A stretch of 64,000 nt of DNA from Nocardia sp. NBC_00565. Lineage in GTDB: Bacteria; Actinomycetota; Actinomycetes; Mycobacteriales; Mycobacteriaceae. Under the pieces are notes generated by a model that was given only the letters and a program-made list of their open reading frames with translations, did not search any database and had not been told where the DNA came from. The position numbers were made by a program, and so were the translations under genes. The DNA lies in the NCBI RefSeq assembly GCF_036345915.1, contig NZ_CP107785.1, forward strand, positions 7,068,001 through 7,132,000. Reading direction: 5' to 3'. Of this stretch, positions 43,582 to 53,664 are shown one piece after another (within the stretch, counting starts at the first letter, position 1; every line of letters begins with the position of its first letter).

Positions 43582-44447
43582 TCGACAAGCTCTCGGATGT
43601 CGTCACGAAGATGCTCGACTTCTCCACCACCGCGAACCTGCTCTCCTACGCCTTCGTCCAGCAGGCAGTGCTCGCGGCCGCGCTGCTCGGCCTGCTCGCC
43701 GGGGTGATCGGCCCGTTGATCATCAGCAGGCAGATGTCGTTCGCGGTGCACGGGACCAGCGAACTGTCGCTGACCGGTGCGGCCGCCGCACTGCTCGCCG
43801 GAATAGGCGTCGGACTCGGCGCGATCGTCGGCTCGGTGGTGGCGGCGGTGCTCTTCGGACTGCTCGGAACCAAAGCCAGAGAACGCGATTCGGTGATCGC
43901 GGTGGTGCTCTCGTTCGGGCTCGGACTCTCGGTGCTGTTCCTGTGGCTCGGTCCCGAACGCGCCGGATCGAAGTTCTCGCTGCTGACCGGTCAGGTGGTC
44001 AGCGTCGGCTACAGCGGCCTGGCGTTGCTGCTGACCTGCACCGTGCTGGTACTCGCCGTACTCGCGATGGTCTATCGGCCGCTGCTGTTCGCCAGCTCGG
44101 ATCCCGAAGTCGCGCTGGCGCGTGGAGTTCCGGTGCGAGCACTGTCGGTGGTGTTCGCGGTCATGCTCGGCATTACGGCGGCCTTCGGCGTGCAGATCGT
44201 CGGAGCGCTACTGGTGCTCGCGCTGCTGATCACGCCCGCGGCCGCGGCCGCACAGTTGACCGCGAATCCGGTGCGGGCCACGGTGCTCGCGGTGGTGTTC
44301 GCGGAAACCGCCGCGGTGGGCGGCATCCTATTGTCGCTGGCGCCTGGTGTTCCGGTATCGACGTTCGTCACCACGATCTCGTTCCTGATCTACCTGATCT
44401 GCCGGGTTGTCGGGCCGCGTCGGCGGCGCGCCGCTCGCGTCACCTAG
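43578..44447 (+). CDS. znuB: Metal ABC transporter permease (ABC-3 family)
   Basis: 289 residues with eight or so membrane segments. ABC-3 family landmarks are YAFVQQAVLAAALLGLLAG at the start, MSFAVHGTSELSLTGAAAAL, FGVQIVGALLVLALLITPAA and a short basic tail RRRRAARVT. The GTG start overlaps the znuC stop. Last gene of znuABC. The 78 bp beyond it show no gene. Confidence 0.92.
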   Translation: MIDKLSDVVTKMLDFSTTANLLSYAFVQQAVLAAALLGLLAGVIGPLIISRQMSFAVHGTSELSLTGAAAALLAGIGVGLGAIVGSVVAAVLFGLLGTKARERDSVIAVVLSFGLGLSVLFLWLGPERAGSKFSLLTGQVVSVGYSGLALLLTCTVLVLAVLAMVYRPLLFASSDPEVALARGVPVRALSVVFAVMLGITAAFGVQIVGALLVLALLITPAAAAAQLTANPVRATVLAVVFAETAAVGGILLSLAPGVPVSTFVTTISFLIYLICRVVGPRRRRAARVT

Positions 44448-44525
44448 GCAACTGCTCGATGGCGTTGGCCTGAGCGCCCGTTCCCCGAAGCGATTCAGGA
44501 CCGGACACTCAGGCCGATGTGCACT

Positions 44526-45047
44526 TCAGGCCACGACCAGCGCGATCAGCACCACGATCGAACCGCCGAATACGATCACATGGCGCAGGTTCTGCAGGTA
44601 GGGCATCACCCAGCGGGGGAAGCCCGCTCCGGCCGCGTCGAGGAAGCGCTCGACGTCGACGCGCGCCAGTTCCGGATCGCCCTTGCGAGCGAACGCGGCC
44701 CGAATGCTCTTGGCGGCGGTCAGATTCGAGTAGAGGATCGCTCCGTTGCCGAGCAGCACCAGCACCTGGAAGATCCAGGACAGCGTCTGCCCCCAGCCGT
44801 TGCCTGCCAGATTCGCCACGGCCAGCGTGGTCATCACCAGCGCGATCCCGACCGGCGCCCAGGTCTCGTGGCCGCCCGCGTCGAGCCGCAGGCCATTCTC
44901 CTCGAGGATGGCGGGGCGTACGCCCTGGCGGGTCAGCTCCGCGCCGACGGCGTCTTTGGCGGCGGCCCCGTAGCGCGCCCGTACCAGCGGAATGCTGACG
45001 AAGGCGAGGGCGATCAGCAGCTGGGCGAGGGCGGCGATGGTCATCAT
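44526..45047 (-). CDS. Hypothetical four-span membrane protein
   Basis: 173 residues from the ATG at 45047, with GAGGAG 6 nt upstream. Membrane segments are near 4-20, 65-82, 88-105 and 150-170; a cytosolic loop has AKSIRAAFARKGDPELARVD. Not assigned to a named family. It diverges from the acyl-CoA dehydrogenase at 45284, with an inverted repeat (45146-45168) between them. Its 3' end faces znuB. Confidence 0.75.
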   Translation of the reverse strand: MMTIAALAQLLIALAFVSIPLVRARYGAAAKDAVGAELTRQGVRPAILEENGLRLDAGGHETWAPVGIALVMTTLAVANLAGNGWGQTLSWIFQVLVLLGNGAILYSNLTAAKSIRAAFARKGDPELARVDVERFLDAAGAGFPRWVMPYLQNLRHVIVFGGSIVVLIALVVA

Positions 45048-45145
45048 GGTCTTCTCCTCATCGGGTCTTTCGGCGGAGCCGGTGGCTCCTCGTCGACGAC
45101 ACGATCTCCGGTACCGCTGACAGCGCGCTGATAGCTGCGCGGCCA

Positions 45146-45168
45146 GCGCTGACACCCGATATCAGCGC
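45146..45168. promoter_or_regulatory. Inverted repeat in the divergent region before the fadE gene
   Basis: GCGCTGA at 45146-45152 and TCAGCGC at 45162-45168 with a 9-base spacer; a further GCGCTGA occurs nearby at about 45125-45131. It sits between the membrane-protein gene and the fadE gene. Candidate regulator site from symmetry only. Confidence 0.45.
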
Positions 45169-45283
45169 AGGTCAGCAAGGCCCTAACCAATGAACCCACC
45201 CTTTGATGGCAGTCGCCGTCAGTCGATCGCGCCCGGTTTCGTATGCTCGACGCACGCGTCCATCGAACGAATGGTGACTACCG

Positions 45284-46453
45284 ATGATCGACTTCACGAT
45301 TCCCGCCGAACTCGCCGCCGAACGCGATCGGGTCCGCCAGTTCGTCATCGACAAGATCGTCCCGTTCGAGCGTGATCCGCGACTGACCTCGCACGGCCCC
45401 ACCGATGAACTGCGCCAAGAACTGGTCGAACTGGCCCGCGCGGAGAAACTGCTGACCGTGCAGGCCCCCGAAGCCCTCGGCGGGCGCGGGCTCACCCATA
45501 TCGAGCAGGCGGTGATCTACGAGGCGGCGGGCTGGTCCACCCTCGGTCCGGTCGCGATGAACTGCGCCGCCCCCGACGAGGGCAATATGTTCCTGCTGTC
45601 CAAGATCGCGAACCCGGAACAGGTCGAGCGCCACCTCGCGCCCGCGATCGCCGGATATCAGCGCACCGTCTTCGCGATGACCGAACCCGACGGTGCCGGT
45701 TCGGATCCGAATCAGCTGGCCACCGAGGCGGTCTTCGACGGCGAGAACTTCACCATCAACGGCCGCAAGTGGCTCATCACCGGCGCGGACGGCGCGAAGA
45801 CGTGGATCATCATGGCCCGGGTCGCACCGAACCCACATGTTCCTGAGGGCCCGACGCTGTTCCTGACCGACGGCGATCAGCCCGGCATCAACATCGAACG
45901 CACCATGAACACCATGGACCGCAACTACGTCGGCGGCCACGGCGTCGTGCGCTTCGAGAATCTGGTGCTGCCCAAGGCTGCACTGCTCGGCGAGACCGGT
46001 CAGGCGCTGCGCTACGCCCAGTTGCGGCTGGCCCCGGCCCGGCTCACCCACTGCATGCGCTGGCTCGGCGCGGCCGAACGCGCACAGTCCATCGCGGTCG
46101 AATACGCCAGGACCCGCACCGCCTTCGGCAAGCCGATCGGCGACCACGAAGGCGTGTCGTTCATGCTGGCGGACAACGAGATCGCGCTGCACCAGTGCCG
46201 CCTCACCATTTGGCACGCCTGCTGGCTGATGGACCAGGGCAACAAGGCCAGGCACGAAAGCTCGATCGCGAAGGCATACGTCTCCGAGGAACTGTTCAAG
46301 GTCGCCGACCGCTGCGTACAGGTGCTCGGCGGCATCGGCATCAGCGACGAAACGGTCGTCGAAATGATCTTCCGCGATATGCGCGCCTTCCGCCTCTACG
46401 ACGGCCCGACCGAGGTTCACAAGTACGCCATCGGCCGCCATGTGCTGCGTTGA
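45284..46453 (+). CDS. Acyl-CoA dehydrogenase
   Basis: 389 residues, full acyl-CoA dehydrogenase fold: FAMTEPDGAGSDPNQLATEA and INGRKWLITGADGAKTWIIM (FAD/substrate), RTRTAFGKPIGDHEGVSFMLADNEI, and CVQVLGGIGISDETVVEMIFRDMR with the catalytic-loop ending YDGPTEVHKYAIGRHVLR. Long- or branched-chain substrates are likely, but the exact one is not evident. It starts at an ATG without a strong ribosome-binding site. It ends 16 bp before a hairpin (46470-46488) at the start of the repeat tract. Confidence 0.92.
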   Translation: MIDFTIPAELAAERDRVRQFVIDKIVPFERDPRLTSHGPTDELRQELVELARAEKLLTVQAPEALGGRGLTHIEQAVIYEAAGWSTLGPVAMNCAAPDEGNMFLLSKIANPEQVERHLAPAIAGYQRTVFAMTEPDGAGSDPNQLATEAVFDGENFTINGRKWLITGADGAKTWIIMARVAPNPHVPEGPTLFLTDGDQPGINIERTMNTMDRNYVGGHGVVRFENLVLPKAALLGETGQALRYAQLRLAPARLTHCMRWLGAAERAQSIAVEYARTRTAFGKPIGDHEGVSFMLADNEIALHQCRLTIWHACWLMDQGNKARHESSIAKAYVSEELFKVADRCVQVLGGIGISDETVVEMIFRDMRAFRLYDGPTEVHKYAIGRHVLR

Positions 46454-46469
46454 ATTGCTGTATCTTTTG

Positions 46470-46620
46470 GCCGCGCCTACGGCGCGGCGCGTTCGCGGCC
46501 CCCGGATGTCTCGCGTCCGAGCCGTCGAGACTCGCGCCTGCGGCGCATGCGCTTCGACGACTCGGACGCGAGACGGGCCGCGAACGTCGCTCGTAAGACT
46601 CGCTCCGTGATGGTCGAGTC
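46470..46620. repeat. Foldback repeat after the fadE gene
   Basis: Starts with a hairpin GCCGCGCC-TAC-GGCGCGGC (46470-46488). A large inverted repeat then pairs CGTTCGCGGCCC (46490-46501) and GTCTCGCGTCCGAG-C-CGTCGA with TCGACG-A-CTCGGACGCGAGAC and GGCCGCGAACG (to 46586). It is followed by CGCTCGTAAGACTCGCTCCG. The same element, with the dispersed 31-bp repeat nested in it, is at 58545-58757. Confidence 0.88.
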
Positions 46621-46669
46621 TGTTGATGAGGTGTCGCACTTGTCGCATGCGCTTCGACTGCTCGGACGC

Positions 46670-46990
46670 GAGACGGGCCACGAACGGTCGCTCGTAAGAC
46701 TCGCTCCGTAGTGGTCGATAGAGCGGAGTCCCCACCTCGCAGACCGTCGAGACTCATACCTACCACGAACGGGCATCGACGACCCGGCCGTGTTCGAAGG
46801 CCACGAACACGAGACGGGCCACGAACGGTCGCTCGTAAGACTCGCTCCGTAGTGGTCGATAGAGCGGAGTCCCCACCTCGCAGACCGTCGAGACTCATAC
46901 CTACCACGAACGGGCATCGACGACCCGGCCGTGTTCGAAGGCCACGAACACGAGACGGGCCACGAACGGTCGCTCGTAAGACTCGCTCCG
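46670..46990. repeat. 141-bp tandem repeat
   Basis: Units start GAGACGGGCCACGAACGGTC at 46670, 46811 and 46952, a 141-bp period with two full copies that look identical and a third broken after about 39 bp. 141 is divisible by three, so the tract stays open in several frames and runs in frame into echA. It shares GGTCGCTCGTAAGACTCGCT with both foldback elements. Confidence 0.92.
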
Positions 46991-47064
46991 CTGTGGTCGA
47001 CTGGGTCCGAATCTCACTTTTCGGGCCAGAGTCATACCCAGTGCGGTCGGCTAACATGCCTGGC

Positions 47065-47874
47065 ATGAGTTCGGAACTGCTCGTCGATGTCTCAGCGGGC
47101 ATCGCCGTGCTAACGCTTAATCGACCCGCGCAGCAGAACGCCGTGACACCGGCAATGGCCGCCGAACTGAGTGCGGCGCTGCAGCGCTGCGATGCCGAGG
47201 ATGCGATCCGCGCGGTTGTCATCACCGGCACGGAGCCCGCGTTCTGCGCGGGGGCGGATCTGTCGAACCGGGTCGGTGAGGTCAGCGCCACCATCGATCC
47301 GCCGCCGTGGCGGGTGCGCAAACCGGTGATCGCCGCGGTGAACGGCCACGCGGTCGGCATCGGGCTGGCGCTGGCCCTGCAATGCGATCTGCGGTACATG
47401 GCGCGTGACGCGGTCTACGGACTCAATCAGGTGCGCCGCGGCGTGCTGGCCGACGGCTACGCGCATTGGACGCTGCCGCGGCTGGTCGGCATGGCCAATG
47501 CCGCCGACATCATGCTGACCGGTCGCACCTTCGACGGTGACGAGGCCAAGGCGATGGGCCTGGCCAACGGCTGCCTGCCCGGTGGCGAGGTGCTACCCAC
47601 CGCGCTGGCCATCGCTCACGACATCGCCAACGGTGCGGCGCCGCTGCCCGTCGCGCTGTCGAAGCGGCTGCTATGGGAGGGCATCGGGATGAGCCCAACG
47701 ATGGTCGGACAGTTGGAAACCGACCTGAACGAGCACGTCACCGAGAGTATCGACGGCGGCGAGGCGATGGCCGCCTTCCGAGATCGCCGACAGCCCAACT
47801 GGACCGGCAGCATCAGCGAGGAATGGCCCGCCTGGGACAGCAAGGGCGTCCAAGAACGTCCCAGCCTGGACTGA
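47065..47874 (+). CDS. Enoyl-CoA hydratase/isomerase (crotonase)
   Basis: 269 residues from the ATG at 47065; an ATG at 47056 adds three. Crotonase motifs: GIAVLTLNRPAQQNAVTP, VVITGTEPAFCAGADLSN (oxyanion hole), and AAVNGHAVGIGLALALQCDL. No ribosome-binding site is visible, while TAACAT ends 7 nt before 47065, so leaderless transcription is plausible. The open frame reaches back through the 141-bp repeat to 46711, but that part is repeat-derived. The substrate is not evident. An echA name with number cannot be given. Confidence 0.88.
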   Translation: MSSELLVDVSAGIAVLTLNRPAQQNAVTPAMAAELSAALQRCDAEDAIRAVVITGTEPAFCAGADLSNRVGEVSATIDPPPWRVRKPVIAAVNGHAVGIGLALALQCDLRYMARDAVYGLNQVRRGVLADGYAHWTLPRLVGMANAADIMLTGRTFDGDEAKAMGLANGCLPGGEVLPTALAIAHDIANGAAPLPVALSKRLLWEGIGMSPTMVGQLETDLNEHVTESIDGGEAMAAFRDRRQPNWTGSISEEWPAWDSKGVQERPSLD

Positions 47875-47876
47875 GC

Positions 47877-48155
47877 CTAGGCCCGGCCGCCGACCAGGAT
47901 GAGCAGGAATACGATCGCCATGCACACCATGAGGATCGTGGCGATGATGCCGAGGATGTAGCCGACCAGCACCTGAGCGCGGCCACCGTAACCACCGTGG
48001 GATTCCTCGATCTGGTTGAGCGAACGTCTACCGAGCGCCCAGGCCACCGGTCCCAGTGCGCCGCAGCAGAACAGACTCACCGCACCGAGCGTCAGCACAG
48101 CCGTCGCGTGCGGATGCTCGATCGTCTCCTTGGGAGCCTGATTCGGGATGACCAC
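47877..48155 (-). CDS. DUF4190 membrane protein
   Basis: 92 residues, two membrane segments: HATAVLTLGAVSLFCCGALG then VGYILGIIATILMVCMAIVF, with a short loop GRRSLNQIEESHGGYGGRA typical of DUF4190. Function unknown. It converges on the enoyl-CoA hydratase, with 2 bp between stops. The 148 bp between its start and the rlmB stop at 48304 hold no gene. Confidence 0.82.
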   Translation of the reverse strand: MVIPNQAPKETIEHPHATAVLTLGAVSLFCCGALGPVAWALGRRSLNQIEESHGGYGGRAQVLVGYILGIIATILMVCMAIVFLLILVGGRA

Positions 48156-48303
48156 AAGTCGAATTCTACGGGGCTGTAGTCGATTTGCGGTTCAACCGCG
48201 GCTGCCGATTTGTAGAACGCCTCGGTGGATACGGCCCGGCGCACGCCCATTCGTCGCTACACAGGTGTGATCGCATATGTGCGGCCGCCAAGAGTACGTG
48301 CGG

Positions 48304-49281
48304 TCAGCTGCGGCGCTGGCGGGCGATCTCGGAGAGCACGACGCCCGCCGCGACCGACGCGTTCAGCGATTCCACCGGCCCGGCCATCGGGATGCCGAGA
48401 ATGGAATCGCAGGTCTCGCGGACCAGTCGGGACAGCCCCTTGCCCTCCGAACCCACCACGATCACGGTGGGCTCACGACCGTCGAAATCATCGAGCGTGG
48501 TGTCGCCACCCGCGTCGAGACCGACTATCTGGAACCCCTGCGACGCCCAATCCTTCAGCGTGCGAGTCAGATTCGTCGCGCGCGCGACCGGAAGCCGGGC
48601 CGCCGCACCGGCGCTGGTGCGCCAGGCCACCGCGGTGACGCTGGCGCTGCGCCGCTGCGGGATCAGCACACCCTGGCCACCGAAGGCGGCTACCGAGCGG
48701 ATCACCGCGCCGAGATTGCGCGGATCGGAGATATTGTCCAGCGCCACCAGCAATGCTGGTGTACCCGAAGCGCGGACGAGCCCCACCAGATCATCCGGAT
48801 GCGCATACCGGTACGGCGGCACCTGCAACGCCACGCCCTGATGCAGTCCGTTGGCACTCAACCGATCCAGATCGGTGCGTGGCACCTCGAGGATCGAGAT
48901 TCCGGCATCGGCGGCGATCTTCACACTCTCGGTCAGCCGGTCGTCGTTCTCGGTGCCGACCGCGACGTACAGCGCGGTCGCGGGCACACCGGCGCGCAGA
49001 CATTCGATGACCGGATTGCGGCCCAGCACCATCTCCGGACCGTCGTCGTTCTTGCGCCCGGCCGGGCGGCCGCCACCGCGCGGCCCCGACTTGCCCTGTG
49101 CCGCGGCCTTCGCCTTGGCCGCGGCGCGCTTGGCGGCGGGATGCTTGGTGCGCGCCTCGGCGGGCGGTGTCGCGCCGCGCGGCTCCAGTCCGCGCCTGCG
49201 CTGCCCGCCGGAGCCGACGACGGCGCCCTTCTTGCTGCCGCCCTTACGAATCGCGCCTCGTCGTTGTGAGTTGCCAGCCAT
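48304..49281 (-). CDS. rlmB: 23S rRNA 2'-O-methyltransferase (RlmB/TrmH, SPOUT)
   Basis: 325 residues. A long basic N-terminal tail (about 1-75) precedes the substrate-binding domain ([15 protein letters not shown]) and the SPOUT domain with [35 protein letters not shown] and [19 protein letters not shown], the knot motifs. It transfers methyl from S-adenosylmethionine to a ribose in 23S rRNA or similar. Its ATG at 49281 shares a base with the cysS stop. Order ispD-ispF-cysS-rlmB matches Rv3582c-Rv3579c. Confidence 0.92.
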   Translation of the reverse strand: MAGNSQRRGAIRKGGSKKGAVVGSGGQRRRGLEPRGATPPAEARTKHPAAKRAAAKAKAAAQGKSGPRGGGRPAGRKNDDGPEMVLGRNPVIECLRAGVPATALYVAVGTENDDRLTESVKIAADAGISILEVPRTDLDRLSANGLHQGVALQVPPYRYAHPDDLVGLVRASGTPALLVALDNISDPRNLGAVIRSVAAFGGQGVLIPQRRSASVTAVAWRTSAGAAARLPVARATNLTRTLKDWASQGFQIVGLDAGGDTTLDDFDGREPTVIVVGSEGKGLSRLVRETCDSILGIPMAGPVESLNASVAAGVVLSEIARQRRS

Positions 49282-50708
49282 CAGTTCGCCTTTCCACGCT
49301 GCACCGCGCCCGGCGAATGCTGCGCCGCACCCAGCGACCATTCCGGACCCTGTGCGGTATCGGTCACATCGATTCCGGCGGCCTGCAACCGGTCCCGCGC
49401 CGCGTCGGCGCTCGCCCAATCCTTATCGGCACGCGCCTGCTGGCGACGATCGAGTTCGGCCCGCACCAGCACATCGAGTGCGTCCAGCGCGACGGAGTTG
49501 TCCTGTGGGGCATACCACTGCGAGTCGAACGGGCAGACGCCGAGAATGTTCAGCATGGCCCGGACCTGTCCGGCCAGTTCGACGGCCTCATCGATCGCGC
49601 CCGACTCCAGCGCCTTATTGCCTTCGTGCACCACGCGGTGCACCTCGGCCAGAGCCCGCGGAATCGCGAGATCGTCGTCGATCGCCTCCGCGAACGCGTC
49701 GGTCCACTTGCCGACCGCGATCTCCCCGGCCCGCTCGGCCACCCGGTGCACGAAGGCCTCGATCCGCTGATACGAGGCCGCGGCGTCGTAGAGCGCCTTA
49801 TCCGAATACTCCAGCATCGAGCGGTAGTGCGCGCTGCCCAGGTAGAACCGAAGTTCAACGGCCCGAACCTTTTTCAGCACATTCGGCACCGAGAGCACAT
49901 TGCCCAGCGATTTGGACATCTTCTCGCCGCCCATGGTCACCCAGCCGTTGTGCAGCCAATACCGCGCGAATCCGTCACCGGCGGCCTTGGACTGGGCGAT
50001 CTCGTTCTCGTGGTGCGGGAAGACCAGATCCATTCCGCCGCAATGGATATCGAATTCGGAGCCGAGGTAGAACTCGGCCATCGCCGAGCACTCCAGATGC
50101 CAGCCGGGCCGCCCGGGGCCCCACGGCGACGGCCAGGTCGGCTCGCCCGGTTTGGCGGCCTTCCACAGCGTGAAGTCGCGCTGATCACGCTTGCCCTCGC
50201 CCGCGCTCTCGCCCTGGTGCACGTCATCGAGCCGGTGCCCGGAAAGGCTGCCGTACTCGGGGTAGCTGAGCACGTCGAAGTAGACGTTGCCCGCTGAGGG
50301 GTAGGCGTGCCCGCGCTCGATGAGCCGCTGCATCAGGTCGATCATCTGGGTGATGTGGCCGGTCGCGCGCGGTTCCACCGACGGCGGCAGCACGCCGAGC
50401 GTTTCGTAGGCCTTGTCGAAGGCGCGCTCGTAGGTCGCGGCCCACTCCCACCACGGCCGGCCCGCCTCGGCGGCCTTGGTCAGGATCTTGTCCTCGATAT
50501 CGGTGACATTGCGGATGAACCACACGTCGTAGTCGTGTGCGAGCAGCCAGCGTCGCAGCACGTCGAATGCGACTCCGCTGCGCACATGGCCGATGTGTGG
50601 TTCACCCTGAACGGTGGCGCCACACAGGTACACCGAGGCACGGCCGGGGACCAGGGGCGCGAAATCGCGCATGGTCCGCGTGTCGGTGTCAAACAGGCGC
50701 AGAGTCAC
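49281..50708 (-). CDS. cysS: Cysteinyl-tRNA synthetase
   Basis: 475 residues, GTG start. Class I signature [11 protein letters not shown] (HIGH) and [12 protein letters not shown] (KMSKS) are both intact. Zinc ligands include the Cys of LCGATVQG and the Cys/His of [11 protein letters not shown] and [11 protein letters not shown]. It charges tRNA-Cys. It lies between ispF (64 bp before it) and rlmB (1-bp overlap). A second cysteine ligase, mshC, is usual in this group, but the rlmB-cysS-ispF context identifies this one as CysS. Confidence 0.95.
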   Translation of the reverse strand: MTLRLFDTDTRTMRDFAPLVPGRASVYLCGATVQGEPHIGHVRSGVAFDVLRRWLLAHDYDVWFIRNVTDIEDKILTKAAEAGRPWWEWAATYERAFDKAYETLGVLPPSVEPRATGHITQMIDLMQRLIERGHAYPSAGNVYFDVLSYPEYGSLSGHRLDDVHQGESAGEGKRDQRDFTLWKAAKPGEPTWPSPWGPGRPGWHLECSAMAEFYLGSEFDIHCGGMDLVFPHHENEIAQSKAAGDGFARYWLHNGWVTMGGEKMSKSLGNVLSVPNVLKKVRAVELRFYLGSAHYRSMLEYSDKALYDAAASYQRIEAFVHRVAERAGEIAVGKWTDAFAEAIDDDLAIPRALAEVHRVVHEGNKALESGAIDEAVELAGQVRAMLNILGVCPFDSQWYAPQDNSVALDALDVLVRAELDRRQQARADKDWASADAARDRLQAAGIDVTDTAQGPEWSLGAAQHSPGAVQRGKAN

Positions 50709-50772
50709 GGAGGTTCATCCTAGCTGGTAGATAAGGCCGTACACGGACCGGATCCGGCCCGCCGGAGCGAGC

Positions 50773-51246
50773 TCAACGACAGGCTTGTAGCAGGGCGGTA
50801 GCCATCGCGGCCACGCCCTCGCCGCGGCCGGTCAAACCGAGGCCGTCGGTGGTGGTGCCCGACACCGAGACCGGGGCGCCGAGCAGCTCGCTCAACACCT
50901 CTTGGGCCTCGGCGCGACGCGGTCCGATCTTGGGCCGATTGCCGATCACCTGGACCGCCGCGTTGACAACTTCGAAGCCCGCTTCGTCAAGGAGCCTGCG
51001 CACTTCTTTCAGCATGGCCGCGCCGGAGACGCCCGCCCATTCGGGGCGTCCGGTGCCGAAGACCGCGCCGACGTCACCGAGCCCGGCCGCCGAGAGCAGT
51101 GCGTCGCACAGCGCGTGCGCGGCGACGTCGCCGTCGGAATGTCCGGCGCAGCCGTCGTCACCGTCGAAGAGCAGACCCGCCATCCAGCACGGCCTGCCGG
51201 ATTCGATCGGGTGGACATCGCTGCCGATGCCGACGCGCATGGTCAT
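50773..51246 (-). CDS. ispF: 2-C-methyl-D-erythritol 2,4-cyclodiphosphate synthase
   Basis: 157 residues. It makes MEcPP in the MEP isoprenoid pathway. Metal ligands are in GSDVHPIE (Asp and His), and [20 protein letters not shown] is the family signature. The end has [21 protein letters not shown]. The ATG at 51246 overlaps the ispD stop by 4 bp. IspF acts two steps after IspD, so the pair is a coupled pathway unit. Confidence 0.95.
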   Translation of the reverse strand: MTMRVGIGSDVHPIESGRPCWMAGLLFDGDDGCAGHSDGDVAAHALCDALLSAAGLGDVGAVFGTGRPEWAGVSGAAMLKEVRRLLDEAGFEVVNAAVQVIGNRPKIGPRRAEAQEVLSELLGAPVSVSGTTTDGLGLTGRGEGVAAMATALLQACR

Positions 51247-51941
51247 GGCCGCAGCTCCGCGCCGTCGAGCACCGCGTTGGCGAGCAGCAGATCGAGCCGG
51301 GTGGTGATCTTGAAAGCCATGGGGTCGCCAGGGATGGTGTGCACCTGGGTGCCGAGCAGTTCGACCAGACCCGCATCGTCGGTGGCCCGCAGTCGCTCAT
51401 CGGCGTAGGCCGCGCGCAGCAATTCGGCGGCGAAACCCTGCGGCGTTTGAATGGCGCGTAGCCCGGCGCGGTCGGGGGTGCCGGTGACGCCGCCGTGCGC
51501 GTCCACCGACTTGATGGTGTCGACCACGGGCAGGGCGGGCACGACGGCATCGGCGCCGGCCCGCAGCTCGGCCACGACCCGGGCGATCAGCGCGGGCGGA
51601 GTCAATGCGCGAGCGGCATCGTGCACGAGGAAATAGGACGCGTTCGGGGCGGCGGTGATACCCGAGCGCACCGAATCGGTGCGCTCGGCGCCGCCGATGA
51701 CCACACGCACCGACTCCGAGGGCGGCAGCAGGGCAACGGCGCTCTCGGCGAGTTCGGCGGGGACCATCACGATGATCCGGTCGACCGCCCCGGAGGCGAT
51801 CAGGCCGTCGACGGCCAGCCGGACCATAGGTGTGCCGCCGACCGTGACGAACGCTTTGGGTATCGATTCACCCAGGCGTACGCCGCGACCGGCGGCAGGC
51901 ACCAACGCAACGACGGATCCGTCGTTGTTAGAAACGTTCAC
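51243..51941 (-). CDS. ispD: 2-C-methyl-D-erythritol 4-phosphate cytidylyltransferase
   Basis: 232 residues. Nucleotidyltransferase signature [18 protein letters not shown] binds [16 protein letters not shown] and [11 protein letters not shown] are IspD motifs. It makes CDP-methylerythritol in the MEP pathway. The start follows the carD stop by 2 bp, so carD-ispD-ispF are likely one transcript, as in mycobacteria. Confidence 0.95.
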   Translation of the reverse strand: MNVSNNDGSVVALVPAAGRGVRLGESIPKAFVTVGGTPMVRLAVDGLIASGAVDRIIVMVPAELAESAVALLPPSESVRVVIGGAERTDSVRSGITAAPNASYFLVHDAARALTPPALIARVVAELRAGADAVVPALPVVDTIKSVDAHGGVTGTPDRAGLRAIQTPQGFAAELLRAAYADERLRATDDAGLVELLGTQVHTIPGDPMAFKITTRLDLLLANAVLDGAELRP

Positions 51942-51943
51942 GG

Positions 51944-52809
<866 letters not shown>

Positions 52810-53550
52810 GTGACTGCCCTGAAAGCTGTGACCGCCTCATCAGGGGCGCGACGTCGCATGGTTTCGGTTGCCGCGCTCGCCGCCGGAGCGGCGCTCGTGC
52901 TGTCCGGCTGCAGTGCTGGCCAGATCGCACAGACCGCGACCCAGGTCGCCGCGGTCAACGGCAACCACGCCGATATCGACCGGATCGCGCTGCGCAACGT
53001 GCACATCGTCTTCCCGGTCGCGGGCAGCGAGTACACCAACACCAAGGGCGGCAAGGCGATCATCGCGCTGTCGATCATCAACAACGGCGAGACCGTCACC
53101 GACGAGCTGACCAGCATCAGCACCGACCTCGGTACGGTGAAGATCACCCCGCCCGCGGGTGATCCGGCATTCCGGATCGCCCCCCAGCAGACCGTCGTCG
53201 CGGCTACCACCGCGGCCGCCGCGCAGGGCACCGCGGCCAAGTCCGACGAGCACGGCGCGACGCCGTCCAGCAGCGCGACGCCGACTACCGCAGCGCCGTC
53301 CACCTCCGCCAAGCCCGATGAGCACGGCGCCGGTCCGGCCGGCGACAAGACCACCGTCGATCCGGAGAAGAAGCCCGGACTGATCGAGATCACCGGTCTT
53401 TCCAAGGACATCACCCCCGGCCTCACTTACCCGGTGACCTTCAACTTCAAGCAGAACGGCACCGTGACCGTCCAGGTCCCGGTCGACGCCGGGCCGCTGG
53501 CCGAACGGCACGAGGACGGTAAGGCCGCCGCGCCCGAGGGCGGTCACTGA
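52810..53550 (+). CDS. lpqE: LpqE-like lipoprotein
   Basis: 246 residues from the GTG at 52810, with GGAGGG about 7 nt upstream; a GTG at 52780 has no such signal. Signal peptide with lipobox LSGC (Cys34). The exported part holds IDRIALRNVHIVFPVAGSEY and IALSIINNGETVTDELTSIS, an immunoglobulin-like domain, then a low-complexity Ala/Thr/Ser/His linker (DEHGA repeated), and ends EDGKAAAPEGGH. Position between carD and radA equals Rv3584 lpqE. Function in the envelope is unknown. Confidence 0.9.
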   Translation: MTALKAVTASSGARRRMVSVAALAAGAALVLSGCSAGQIAQTATQVAAVNGNHADIDRIALRNVHIVFPVAGSEYTNTKGGKAIIALSIINNGETVTDELTSISTDLGTVKITPPAGDPAFRIAPQQTVVAATTAAAAQGTAAKSDEHGATPSSSATPTTAAPSTSAKPDEHGAGPAGDKTTVDPEKKPGLIEITGLSKDITPGLTYPVTFNFKQNGTVTVQVPVDAGPLAERHEDGKAAAPEGGH

Positions 53551-53575
53551 TTCACTGACCCCACGGGGCGAACCT

Positions 53576-53608
53576 ACGGCTGTCGCGCAACGGCGCGGCA
53601 GCCGTTTT
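53576..53608 (+). terminator. Terminator after lpqE
   Basis: ACGGCTGTCGCGC (53576-53588) pairs with GCGCGGCAGCCGT (53593-53605) with one G-T wobble, followed by TTT. It separates lpqE from radA, which starts at 53665. Confidence 0.8.
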
Positions 53609-53664
53609 CGTATTTGCGACGGCTGTCGAGCCGGGTTGTCGGAGGCGGTCCGTAAGGTGCGCCT

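Noticed and set aside
46711..47064. Arg-rich N-terminal extension of the enoyl-CoA hydratase
   Set aside because: It is read from the 141-bp tandem repeat, which is open in several frames; crotonase homology begins at 47065.
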